From the NCBI RefSeq assembly GCF_018860585.1, contig NZ_JAHKPR010000010.1, positions 28,050-83,390 on the forward strand: a stretch of DNA of 55,341 nt, given 5' to 3'. The stretch is from Colwellia sp. E2M01. Lineage in GTDB: Bacteria > Pseudomonadota > Gammaproteobacteria > Enterobacterales > Alteromonadaceae. Under the pieces are notes generated by a model, which saw only the letters and a list, made by a program, of their open reading frames with translations, ran no database searches and had not been told where the DNA came from. Below, in pieces: positions 48,028 through 55,341 of the stretch (position 1 is the first letter of the stretch; every line of letters starts with the position of its first letter). Made by a program: the position numbers and the translations under genes.

Positions 48028-49416
48028 TTATTTAATTAACGCTATTAGCTCATGAATCGTTTTTACCGCTTTAATGTTAGCGCCTAAACCTTCCATTGAT
48101 TTATGGTAATTACGATATGGAATATATATTTCGGTAAAACCATGTTGTGCAGCTTCTTTAACGCGTGGTACACCACTATCTATTGGTCTAACATCACCAT
48201 TTAAACTCAACTCGCCCATAATGCAGGTAGTACGAGGTATCACAAAATCATTCAAACTACTTAATAAGGCGGTAACTAACGCGAGATCGATACAGGTTTC
48301 AGACTCATCTATTTTTAAACCGCCAACAATATTAAAAAAGGTATCGTGAAATATTTTGGTTTTGGTGTGTTTACGCAATATTCCAGTTAACATTTTTATG
48401 CGGTTCATGTTTAAGCCAACACAAACACGTTGTGGAAACTCTGCTTCGGTTTCTGTGGTTAAGCATTGAATTTCTAAAAGCAGATTTCGATTACCTTTGC
48501 GAATACAGGTGATGGTTGAACCTGGAGATTCAGTACTAGAGCCAGATAAAAATATTTCACTTGGGTTATCAACGCTAAGCATACCTCGCTCACACATTTT
48601 GAAAATGCCGACAGTATCAATATCACCAAAACGGTTTTTGTTGGCGCGTAAGGTTCGTATTTGCCCGTCGTTAGTGTCTATATGCAGTAACGCATCAACA
48701 ATATGTACTAGTGTTTGTGGACCAGCAATTTCATTGTTTTTATTAACATGAGCAATAATAAACATGGTTACATCGTTTTGCTTACAGTATTGCGTTAAGG
48801 CTTGAGCACTACTTTTTACTTGTGACGGAGAGCCAGGGCTACCGTTGGCATTATCAGTAACTACCGCTTGAATAGAGTCAATTACTGCGAACTTAATCTT
48901 ATTTGTTTCTAACTCTTCGATGATTGCTTCAACGCTTGTTTCAGCAAGTAAATATAGCTGTTCTTCGTTGTAATCGAGTTTTAATCGGTGTACGCGGTTT
49001 TTAAACTGAGAAAGTGATTCTTCCGCAGTACAATAAAGTGATGCCATATTTTGTGACATGCGGGCAATTAAATCTGAGAGTAGGGTGGTTTTACCAGCGC
49101 CAGGATCACCTGAAATAATATTTACAGAGCCTGTGGTTACGCCGCCACTTAATACGCGGTCAAGCTCACCAATGCCTGTTAATCTTTTTTCGGCTTCGGT
49201 TGATTGAATTTCATTAATTTTTTTAGAGCCGCCACCGGTAAGTCCGGCATAACCACCATTACTGGTAAGGCGAGAGCTAGCACTTTTATTGCCTGCCTTA
49301 GGTATTTTCATTTCAACAATTGTATTCCAGGCGCCGCAACGGCATTGTCCTTGCCAACGATTATAGTTCAACCCACAATCTGTACATACGAACTCTATTT
49401 TTGCTGCTTTTGCCAT
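48028..49416 (-). CDS. radA: DNA repair protein RadA
   Basis: RadA is a RecA-related branch-migration ATPase in recombinational repair. The 462-residue protein has an N-terminal zinc finger with C11, C14, C25 and C27 (CTDCGLNYNRWQGQCRCGAW), the Walker A motif GDPGAGKTT near residues 103-111, the RadA-specific KNRFG motif, and a Lon-protease-like C-terminal domain (GELSLNGDVRPIDSG). It is complete. Its neighbours serB and ytjB are also its neighbours in E. coli, where radA follows serB; here the PilZ gene is inserted between them. Confidence 0.96.
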   Translation of the reverse strand: MAKAAKIEFVCTDCGLNYNRWQGQCRCGAWNTIVEMKIPKAGNKSASSRLTSNGGYAGLTGGGSKKINEIQSTEAEKRLTGIGELDRVLSGGVTTGSVNIISGDPGAGKTTLLSDLIARMSQNMASLYCTAEESLSQFKNRVHRLKLDYNEEQLYLLAETSVEAIIEELETNKIKFAVIDSIQAVVTDNANGSPGSPSQVKSSAQALTQYCKQNDVTMFIIAHVNKNNEIAGPQTLVHIVDALLHIDTNDGQIRTLRANKNRFGDIDTVGIFKMCERGMLSVDNPSEIFLSGSSTESPGSTITCIRKGNRNLLLEIQCLTTETEAEFPQRVCVGLNMNRIKMLTGILRKHTKTKIFHDTFFNIVGGLKIDESETCIDLALVTALLSSLNDFVIPRTTCIMGELSLNGDVRPIDSGVPRVKEAAQHGFTEIYIPYRNYHKSMEGLGANIKAVKTIHELIALIK

Positions 49417-49826
49417 TTAAATTGATACCTATTTATGAACACGACTATGACTGAAACGATAACGGACTTTAACACTGGACTTACAACTCAAATTTTCTAG
49501 GTAAGGCTAGTGAGTTGCGGTATTATTTATAACGCTATTAAATTTTTAGCTTTATTATAAGGTTTACATTAGGAGTTAGCATTATAGAATTAAAGAAACA
49601 ATTAAAAAAATTCAAATTAAATGAATGACTTTGTACTTTTGTGCTAACTTTTTTCTAATGAGGCATAATATTGCTATGTTTTTAAAGATAAATTTGTTTA
49701 GATTACAATGATTTTAATTTTGTTGTCTAAACTAATAATATAAAGTAATAAAAACTAAAAAACACCGCTATCAAACTCGGTTTAATTGCAGTCTTTAACT
49801 GTAGAATATAAGTTAATAAAATAATT
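49417..49826. other. Divergent intergenic region between radA and the PilZ gene
   Basis: About 410 very AT-rich bases must contain promoters for both genes. An inverted repeat with arms GTTTAGA (49696-49702) and TCTAAAC (49726-49732), 23 bases apart, is the only structure noted. No RNA gene is seen. Confidence 0.5.
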
Positions 49827-52325
49827 ATGAATAAAGATTTTAGCAAACACTATGAAATTATTAATAATTTACGTGGTGAAGTAAATAAAAAAGGCTTTGA
49901 ACCTAAGTATAATGCGGCGACCGAACATTTAAGTAAAAATGAACGATTTTTACTTAAAATGGAATTAAAACGTTTAGCGTCTCCTTGTACCCGTGCTATT
50001 GATTTACGGGGATTGGTTAAAGGTGATTGTCAGTTTTTTGATTTTCAGGGGCAATCACACTTTTTAGATGAAGTTGCTATTGCTGCTTTTAAAGAAAGTG
50101 TAGGTATATATGGCGGTTATACTTTTGGTGTTTATGAAGATGTTAAAGATGCTAAAAATAGTTTTCGTAATATTTATGAAAACGAACAAATAAAGCCGAG
50201 TACAGTCGACAACGTTAGCAGTACTAATAAACCCAGTGTTGAAAAACTGCAATATACAGCCAAACTTCACCTGTTAAGTAACTACCCAGATCGCGCAGAA
50301 GAGCGGATGAATTATGCCATTCCGATCACCTTAAAAGTGCATAATCAACGAGAAATATCTACTACCAGTATTGATATTAGTGTACGCGGAATAAAGTTTA
50401 AATTGATAAATGAAATGGGCTTATATAAAGGTGATGTTATATCTATTGCTTTTACAGGATTAGAGCAAGAATTTCAGTTTACTAAAGATTCATTATTCAC
50501 CTTTGAAGTGAAAAATGTAAAACGTGATTCGGGTACGCAAATTATTGGCTGTAAGCGTATTAATATTTCCGATAACGATGCTTTTGAACGTTTTTTGATA
50601 GGTTATATTCAAGGTAATAAACGTCGTTATAAAATTAATTTAGACAATACTTTAGCTGCATTACAATCAAGAAGTTTTGAACAATTTTCGTTAGTAAAGG
50701 TAAATGAGCTACCTATATTTTTGCAAAATAAAAATAAAAATAAAAATAAAAATAACAACTCAGAAACGTTCTTACCTCGTTATGCCTTAACAACTAAAAA
50801 TAATAACAAGCAATATCAATACTGGAAAGATGATAAAAATCAGTCAGCATTACATTTTTTGATAAACCCAGAACGACTGCAGTATTTACTTGAGTGTAAA
50901 GAGCAAGGCAAGTCTTTACTTGTGTTTAGTTTTTTTCATGAAAATAAAGGTAACAAGTTTTTTTACACTTTAGATGAGCAACATCTAAAAGAAGACAAAG
51001 TGTTTTTTAAACAATTTTTAGCCTTTGCAGCAACAAAAGAAAGTTTTGCTGTTACGGCATTAAATATTAAAAAAGTGGATACTGAACATGCATATTCACC
51101 TTTTACTTTATCAAATACAGCAACTAAACAAGAAATTTACTTAAACCCACCTGTTTCAAATGAAGTTAATCAAATAATTAAGCAACTACCTTATATCGTT
51201 ACCGCTATTGATATTACCGACAAAACGGCAAGAAGTGATTATAAATCGCTAGGAGCCACGGGAATTGATCCAGATAAACTTAAACGACTTGGTTGTAAAG
51301 TTACAGCGACGAAAACTGTTGATGAAATAGTGTTAAGTTACGGCCACCAACGCCAAGAGATGCGCTTTAAATATGAAACGCCGGTAACTATTGAATGTGA
51401 GTCTGTAAAATGGTCAGGAACTTCGGCTGACTTTTCTGTATCAGGTATGAAAATAAATTTAGCGAGTCCTGCAACTTTGTCTAAAGATGATATTGTTTAT
51501 TTAAGCTTTCCTAAATTACAGAAAATAACTTCAGAGTTTGATCTTAGTAACTTGCCTTATAAAGTTATTCGAGTAAATAAGGATAAAACAGAAATTAATT
51601 TACGGGTTTCTGTGAAAGAACATCAACATATAGGTCGTTCATTTTTTAAGTTACTTATAAATAAAAATAAGAACAAATTAACGCCTGATGAATACGCCAT
51701 GTTAACGCCGGGTTTATCTGATGCATTAAGAACTTTATATGCAGTAAATATGTCGATACCGTCAGCGATAGTGCAATCAAGCGGTAGTCGTTATAAGGTG
51801 GAAAGCTTGGTCGCAGGGCAGTATGGATTACAAAACCATAATAATCTTTTAGCTGATATGTTACGTTTAAGTGATCGCCGTGGTTACTATAATCTTTACC
51901 CGTTGTTGAGTAATTTAGGTGTTCGTAACTTACTTGATCAGTATATGAAAAAACTACTAGCAACAGATAGTGCGATAAATGAGCAACTTTATATTGCCAT
52001 TAAAACTAATATAACTGACGTAGAAAGCTCTGTTGAAATAAGCCGAGTAAGTGAATTAAAGACAGCTGAATTACGGCATGCATTTATTAAAGAGGCTTTA
52101 AAGCAAGGGCGGTTCTATAGTGTTGATTTAAAGTTATCACGAAGTGATGAAGCACATATGGAATATTTAAACCCAGAGCTAGCGTATGTTAGCTCATATG
52201 CCATTCATCGTGGTAAACAGATTGAACAAGAGATATACAGTGTCGCAGGTTTAGTTCAGCTGGTTGATTCGACACAAGAAGCTTTATTAAGGCATATTCT
52301 GGTAAGTGAGCTAGATAATAACTAA
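49827..52325 (+). CDS. Large protein with two PilZ domains (cyclic-di-GMP receptor)
   Basis: This 832-residue cytosolic protein has two PilZ domains with complete c-di-GMP-binding signatures. The first has R156-x3-R160 (RAEER) and D183-x-S-x-x-G188 (DISVRG). The second has R509-x3-R513 (RQEMR) and D535-x-S-x-x-G540 (DFSVSG). The N-terminal 140 residues, the centre (about 280-500) and the C-terminal 200 residues have no domain that I recognise. A Lys-Asn repeat at 302-309 is encoded by a hexanucleotide repeat. No membrane segments are seen. It sits next to serB and radA, as large PilZ proteins do in some Vibrio relatives. The output is unknown; motility or surface attachment is a guess. Confidence 0.85.
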   Translation: MNKDFSKHYEIINNLRGEVNKKGFEPKYNAATEHLSKNERFLLKMELKRLASPCTRAIDLRGLVKGDCQFFDFQGQSHFLDEVAIAAFKESVGIYGGYTFGVYEDVKDAKNSFRNIYENEQIKPSTVDNVSSTNKPSVEKLQYTAKLHLLSNYPDRAEERMNYAIPITLKVHNQREISTTSIDISVRGIKFKLINEMGLYKGDVISIAFTGLEQEFQFTKDSLFTFEVKNVKRDSGTQIIGCKRINISDNDAFERFLIGYIQGNKRRYKINLDNTLAALQSRSFEQFSLVKVNELPIFLQNKNKNKNKNNNSETFLPRYALTTKNNNKQYQYWKDDKNQSALHFLINPERLQYLLECKEQGKSLLVFSFFHENKGNKFFYTLDEQHLKEDKVFFKQFLAFAATKESFAVTALNIKKVDTEHAYSPFTLSNTATKQEIYLNPPVSNEVNQIIKQLPYIVTAIDITDKTARSDYKSLGATGIDPDKLKRLGCKVTATKTVDEIVLSYGHQRQEMRFKYETPVTIECESVKWSGTSADFSVSGMKINLASPATLSKDDIVYLSFPKLQKITSEFDLSNLPYKVIRVNKDKTEINLRVSVKEHQHIGRSFFKLLINKNKNKLTPDEYAMLTPGLSDALRTLYAVNMSIPSAIVQSSGSRYKVESLVAGQYGLQNHNNLLADMLRLSDRRGYYNLYPLLSNLGVRNLLDQYMKKLLATDSAINEQLYIAIKTNITDVESSVEISRVSELKTAELRHAFIKEALKQGRFYSVDLKLSRSDEAHMEYLNPELAYVSSYAIHRGKQIEQEIYSVAGLVQLVDSTQEALLRHILVSELDNN
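50725..50752 (+). repeat. AAAAAT hexanucleotide repeat inside the PilZ gene
   Basis: About four and a half units of AAAAAT in a row encode alternating Lys and Asn (residues 302-309). Because the unit is six bases, gain or loss changes protein length but not the reading frame. Confidence 0.8.
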
Positions 52326-52385
52326 TTTGTTATTAAAAGTTATATTGTGAGTGAGCAGGTTGCGATACTTATAACGTAACTTGAT

Positions 52386-52436
52386 CAAAAAAGCCTCAGT
52401 GAAAACCCTAAATAGGTTTTTCACTGAGGCTTTTTA
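52386..52436. terminator. Bidirectional terminator between the PilZ gene and serB
   Basis: AAAAAGCCTCAGTGAAAAACC-like arms pair almost perfectly over about 20 bases with a short loop, flanked by an A-run and a T-run. The two convergent genes share it. Confidence 0.92.
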
Positions 52437-52513
52437 GTTAGTGCTTATGACGTTAGCGCTTTAGAAATTATAAGTTAAAGCTTACTACCATGCATATATA
52501 ATGGATTAGATAG

Positions 52514-53524
52514 TTAAGCTAACCAATGTAATAAGCAGTCTAAGCCTTGTACATTGATACTACTATCAGCTTGCGCTAACACAATTGGTTTAGCATGAAA
52601 TGCAACACCAAAACTTGCTGCGGCCATCATCACTAAGTCATTAGCACCATCACCCATTGCGACAGTTTGACTAGGTGGAATCGAGTACTCTTCACTTAAA
52701 ATAGCTAATGAGTCAGCTTTTACTTGTGCATCAACAACATCACCTAAAACTTTACCCGTTAATTTGCCATCAACAATCTCAAGAGTGTTAGCAAAAGCAG
52801 CATCTAAACTTAACGTATCTTTTAAGTGATCGGCAAAATAAGTAAAACCACCTGAAGCAATAGCAATACGCCAATTATACTTTTTAAGTTCAGCAATTAA
52901 GGGTTTTAAGCCTGCCATTAAAGGGATGTTTTTTGCCACATCACTTAATATACTCACAGGCGAATCTTCTAAAGTAGCAACACGTTGATGTAAGCTTTGA
53001 GCAAAATCTAATTCACCTTGCATAGCACGTTCGGTTACTTCTGCTACTTCTTCGCCAACACCGGCAAGAATGGCTATTTCATCAATACATTCAATTTCTA
53101 TTGTGGTTGAATCCATATCCATTACTAATAAACCGGGCTCACTTAACCTTGGTACTTTATTTAATAAAGCAGCTTCAATGTTATTGGCTAAAGTAAACTC
53201 TGCTAGAGTTTTACGCGAAGCTATAAAATCGGCACAGTTTACTTGAAAACGATAACTGGTTTGATTATTGCGGTGATTAATAGTGTTTAATGAGGTTATT
53301 TCAAGCTTAACTTGCTCTGTTAATGCGAGTAGCTGAGATAATGTCAATTCTTGAAAAACAACTAGTTCTGTTTTATTTTCGTTGATGTTTGTTTGGTTGC
53401 TCTTTTCACCAATGTTAAGTGCTTGTGTGGAAAAGGTGAAAGTAACAGGTAATTGAGTATTTATTGGGTTTTGAGCTAAATATTGCTCAAGTGATAAAGG
53501 TAATAGATTGCTGATTTCAGGCAC
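52514..53524 (-). CDS. serB: Phosphoserine phosphatase SerB
   Basis: SerB dephosphorylates L-phosphoserine in the last step of serine synthesis. The 336-residue protein has an N-terminal regulatory domain (about 1-120) and a HAD-type catalytic domain with the nucleophile motif DMDST near residue 135, IASGGFT, and the acidic GDGANDLVMM loop. The serine-binding ECIDEIA region is present. It is a little longer than E. coli SerB (322 residues), mostly in the N-terminal part. It is divergent from ytjB, an arrangement conserved in gammaproteobacteria. Confidence 0.96.
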   Translation of the reverse strand: MPEISNLLPLSLEQYLAQNPINTQLPVTFTFSTQALNIGEKSNQTNINENKTELVVFQELTLSQLLALTEQVKLEITSLNTINHRNNQTSYRFQVNCADFIASRKTLAEFTLANNIEAALLNKVPRLSEPGLLVMDMDSTTIEIECIDEIAILAGVGEEVAEVTERAMQGELDFAQSLHQRVATLEDSPVSILSDVAKNIPLMAGLKPLIAELKKYNWRIAIASGGFTYFADHLKDTLSLDAAFANTLEIVDGKLTGKVLGDVVDAQVKADSLAILSEEYSIPPSQTVAMGDGANDLVMMAAASFGVAFHAKPIVLAQADSSINVQGLDCLLHWLA

Positions 53525-53575
53525 GTTAATTCTCTAGGCTATTGGTATTTATGTAAATATTAAACTTCACATCAG

Positions 53576-53605
53576 TTAATAATCTAACTATAGTGAGATT
53601 ATTAA
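53576..53605. promoter_or_regulatory. Inverted repeat between serB and ytjB
   Basis: A perfect 10-base inverted repeat (TTAATAATCT, 10-base spacer, AGATTATTAA) lies in the middle of the divergent promoter region, 27 bases before the ytjB start. It could be a regulator operator shared by both genes. No regulator is assigned. Confidence 0.5.
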
Positions 53606-53631
53606 TGTAATAAAACAATTATAGCCGTATT

Positions 53632-54330
53632 ATGAAGCAAGCCGAGCCGTTTTTATACCCTAAATTATCGTCGACTTATAATAAAATTTTCCAATTAATT
53701 GCTGCCATTGTACTGATCGTTCTATTGATGAGTATTTGGCAATCGATGAGTAAACGCGATAACGAAAATTTAACTGAACATTTTAATTATATTGCTAAGC
53801 AACAGTTAAAACAGGCTATTGCTGGTATTGCGGTAATTCTTGAGCAATCTCATGAAAATAAAAATAAAGAAGCCAGTTTTTTACAAGATTACCTCGACGG
53901 CTTAACCAAGGTTAATTTCGTTAATCAGGCCCATTTATACGACGCTACAGGAAAATTACTTGTTTCAAGTGTTTCTATTGGAAAAGATAAACAGGGTAAT
54001 GATGTTATGCCCGCACAAGCAAAAAGTATTAATGATCTATATGGTGTTTCTCCTTTTCAACGTAACTTAACGTCAACCTTTACTCCTTTTATTGAAGAGA
54101 TCAGATATACCGATCAAAATATTGATAAATTACATGGATATTTACGCTTTACTATCGAGCCGAGTTATTTAACTAAATTATTAGCCAAAGCTGATGAAGA
54201 GAAGCAATCGTTACAGCGCTTAATGTTGTTATTAGCGGGCGTCGTTGGCTTTTTATTGACTCGCGGTTTAAACCGCTTTAGTCGACGTGGTTATCGGTTA
54301 AATACTAAACCAAACGTAGATCAAACATAA
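53632..54330 (+). CDS. AhpA/YtjB (Smp) family membrane protein
   Basis: This 232-residue inner-membrane protein has one helix near the N terminus (about 20-40) and one near residues 194-211, with a periplasmic region between. The central part contains HLYDATGKLLVSSV and GYLRFTIEPSYLT, resembling the Smp/YtjB family found next to serB in E. coli. The function of the family is not firmly known. The conserved divergent pairing with serB supports the assignment. The C-terminal tail is basic (NRFSRRGYRLN). Confidence 0.85.
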   Translation: MKQAEPFLYPKLSSTYNKIFQLIAAIVLIVLLMSIWQSMSKRDNENLTEHFNYIAKQQLKQAIAGIAVILEQSHENKNKEASFLQDYLDGLTKVNFVNQAHLYDATGKLLVSSVSIGKDKQGNDVMPAQAKSINDLYGVSPFQRNLTSTFTPFIEEIRYTDQNIDKLHGYLRFTIEPSYLTKLLAKADEEKQSLQRLMLLLAGVVGFLLTRGLNRFSRRGYRLNTKPNVDQT

Positions 54331-54343
54331 TTTATATGGTTAA

Positions 54344-55222
54344 TTAAATGTGGCTAAAAAATACTTGTTCTATATTGCTCTCAAGCTGATTCGCAATTTC
54401 TTCGACATTTTCTGTACGTATATTCGTTAGTACTTTAAATATCTGAATAATATTAACTGGTGAGTTGTTTGGTTTTTTTGTTGCGTCACTTTCATATGTC
54501 ATAAGTAACTCGTCACTCTTTACCTCATTACTCATAACTTCTTTACTTAACGGCATTGATGGCGCGTCAGTTTCCAGTACTAAACTTGTTAACGGTAAAC
54601 GCTTAATGGCGTTAATGGTCTTTTTTGCTCGTGAATAGGTGATAGTACTGCCAACGCCGAGTTTAAAGCCTAAGTCTATATAATTTACTGCTTGTTGGTA
54701 ACTGCCCGAAAAGCCGTGAATAATACCTGCTTTGTTTAATTTATAGCGTTTTAAAAAAGGCATTATTTTATCGTGAGATTGCCTGTGATGAATAATAACT
54801 GGTAAGTTTTGTTCATTTGCAATATTCAGCTGATAATCAAAAAAATGTTGCTGATGATGCCAGTTATCTTCAATACTTTGCCCATGTGCTTCCGCTTTTT
54901 TAGCAATAGCGCCATCAAGACCAATTTCTCCAATAGCAATAATGTCACTACGAGCTTGCTTAACACTTTGTGTTAATTGTGCAAGATGTGTGTCGTTTAA
55001 GTCTTGTAAAAACCAAGGATGAATACCTAAACAAGGATAAATGCAAATAGGATCTTTGTGATGATTTTTCGCTAACTCAAGTACTTGGTTAAAGTTGCTA
55101 GGTGATATTGCAGGGACAATAATGCGGTTAATATTGAGCTGCTGGCATTGCACCAGTAACTCAGGAAGGTGCTCTTTAAAAGCAATGTCATCAAGGTGGC
55201 AATGGCTATCAGTAAATTGCAT
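54344..55222 (-). CDS. TatD family metal-dependent hydrolase (deoxyribonuclease-like)
   Basis: TatD-type enzymes are TIM-barrel metal hydrolases, several with 3'-5' DNA exonuclease activity. The 292-residue protein has the metal ligands H7 and H9 in FTDSHCHLDD, the glutamate of IGEIGLDG, histidines in IIHHRQSHD and HGFSGSYQQ, and the aspartate in LETDAPSMPLS. It has a longer inserted loop near residues 225-245 than E. coli YjjV, its closest match by eye. YjjV or another TatD paralogue cannot be separated. It is convergent with ytjB with a short spacer. Confidence 0.9.
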   Translation of the reverse strand: MQFTDSHCHLDDIAFKEHLPELLVQCQQLNINRIIVPAISPSNFNQVLELAKNHHKDPICIYPCLGIHPWFLQDLNDTHLAQLTQSVKQARSDIIAIGEIGLDGAIAKKAEAHGQSIEDNWHHQQHFFDYQLNIANEQNLPVIIHHRQSHDKIMPFLKRYKLNKAGIIHGFSGSYQQAVNYIDLGFKLGVGSTITYSRAKKTINAIKRLPLTSLVLETDAPSMPLSKEVMSNEVKSDELLMTYESDATKKPNNSPVNIIQIFKVLTNIRTENVEEIANQLESNIEQVFFSHI

Positions 55223-55265
55223 TATTGCCTCCGTTGATGGTTTAGCTATATTAATAGTAGTCGTT

Positions 55266-55287
55266 ATCCCCGAGTTATTTATCGGGG
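55266..55287. repeat. Hairpin upstream of the tatD gene
   Basis: TCCCCGA and TCGGGGA form a 7-base, GC-rich stem around an 8-base loop, 44 bases before the tatD start. No T-run follows. It could belong to the tatD leader or to the end of a gene outside the window. Confidence 0.5.
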
Positions 55288-55341
55288 AGCTATTCTTGTA
55301 TTTTTTAATGTCTTAAAAACTAGATTCCCGACAGGACACTT

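Noticed and set aside
50725..50752. Repeat in the PilZ gene considered as a CRISPR-like or frame-switching phase-variation tract
   Set aside because: The six-base unit keeps the reading frame and there are no spacers, so neither reading holds.
55288..55341. Possible end of a minus-strand gene at the right edge
   Set aside because: All three minus-strand frames end in stops within about 20 codons or less and none gives a recognisable C terminus.

Overview
The window is about 55.3 kb of AT-rich chromosome from a marine, probably cold-adapted gammaproteobacterium. The best guess is Colwellia or a close relative in the Colwelliaceae. The grounds are low-GC codon use, the Na+-pumping NADH:quinone reductase (nqrABCDEF with apbE and nqrM), the Na+-type flagellar stator PomAB, the ftsB-ispD-ispF-truD-surE-pcm-nlpD-rpoS gene order, and a periplasmic nitrate reductase. 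I saw no tRNA or rRNA gene, no insertion sequence, no prophage and no CRISPR array. Most of the window is ordinary core genome.

Layout, left to right. (1) 116-2026: a lipoprotein M48 protease, pdxH and a small acidic PA3496-like protein. (2) 2296-7115, minus strand: napEFDABC, for periplasmic nitrate reduction. (3) 7436-9664: tmcA. (4) 9759-14133: a tightly packed, partly overlapping accessory operon encoding an exported cupredoxin-like protein, a membrane protein with a degenerate GGDEF and an intact EAL domain, a DUF3034 outer-membrane-type protein and a truncated-haemoglobin lipoprotein. This is the best candidate for an undescribed system. (5) 14403-15077: an unrecognised 224-residue protein. 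(6) 15157-21919: ftsB, ispD, ispF, truD, surE, pcm, a yqaA-like membrane gene, nlpD and rpoS. (7) 22529-30142: nqrABCDEF, apbE and nqrM, the complete Na+-NQR with its flavin-insertion and iron-maturation factors. (8) 33404-30242, minus strand: xseB-ispA-dxs. (9) 33701-35499: pomA-pomB, with a 24-codon reading frame between them. (10) 35641-44425: thiI, then a panE-like and a vanZ-like gene on the minus strand, yajQ, metA (with a MetJ operator) and metH. (11) 44544-49416, minus strand: hpf, a dipeptidyl-peptidase IV-type S9 peptidase and radA. (12) 49827-55222: a large two-PilZ protein, serB, ytjB/smp and tatD.

Several themes link the genes. Sodium bioenergetics: Nqr builds a Na+ gradient that PomAB can spend on flagellar rotation. 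Isoprenoid supply: ispD, ispF, dxs and ispA are all present. Methionine synthesis: metA and metH are adjacent. Cyclic-di-GMP: an EAL phosphodiesterase, a two-PilZ protein and a YajQ protein lie within 42 kb. The nitrate reductase and the haemoglobin operon are both redox related and lie close together, but nothing in the sequence proves a functional link.

The non-coding DNA holds several clear rho-independent terminators and a well-matched MetJ operator. It also holds unexplained inverted repeats: a nested stem structure between rpoS and nqrA, an AT-rich hairpin over the nlpD start codon, a strong hairpin between nqrE and nqrF, palindromes upstream of pomA and between serB and ytjB, and a dispersed repeat family near 37.1 and 45.1-45.3 kb. 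Everything was read by eye; no database search or folding program was run.
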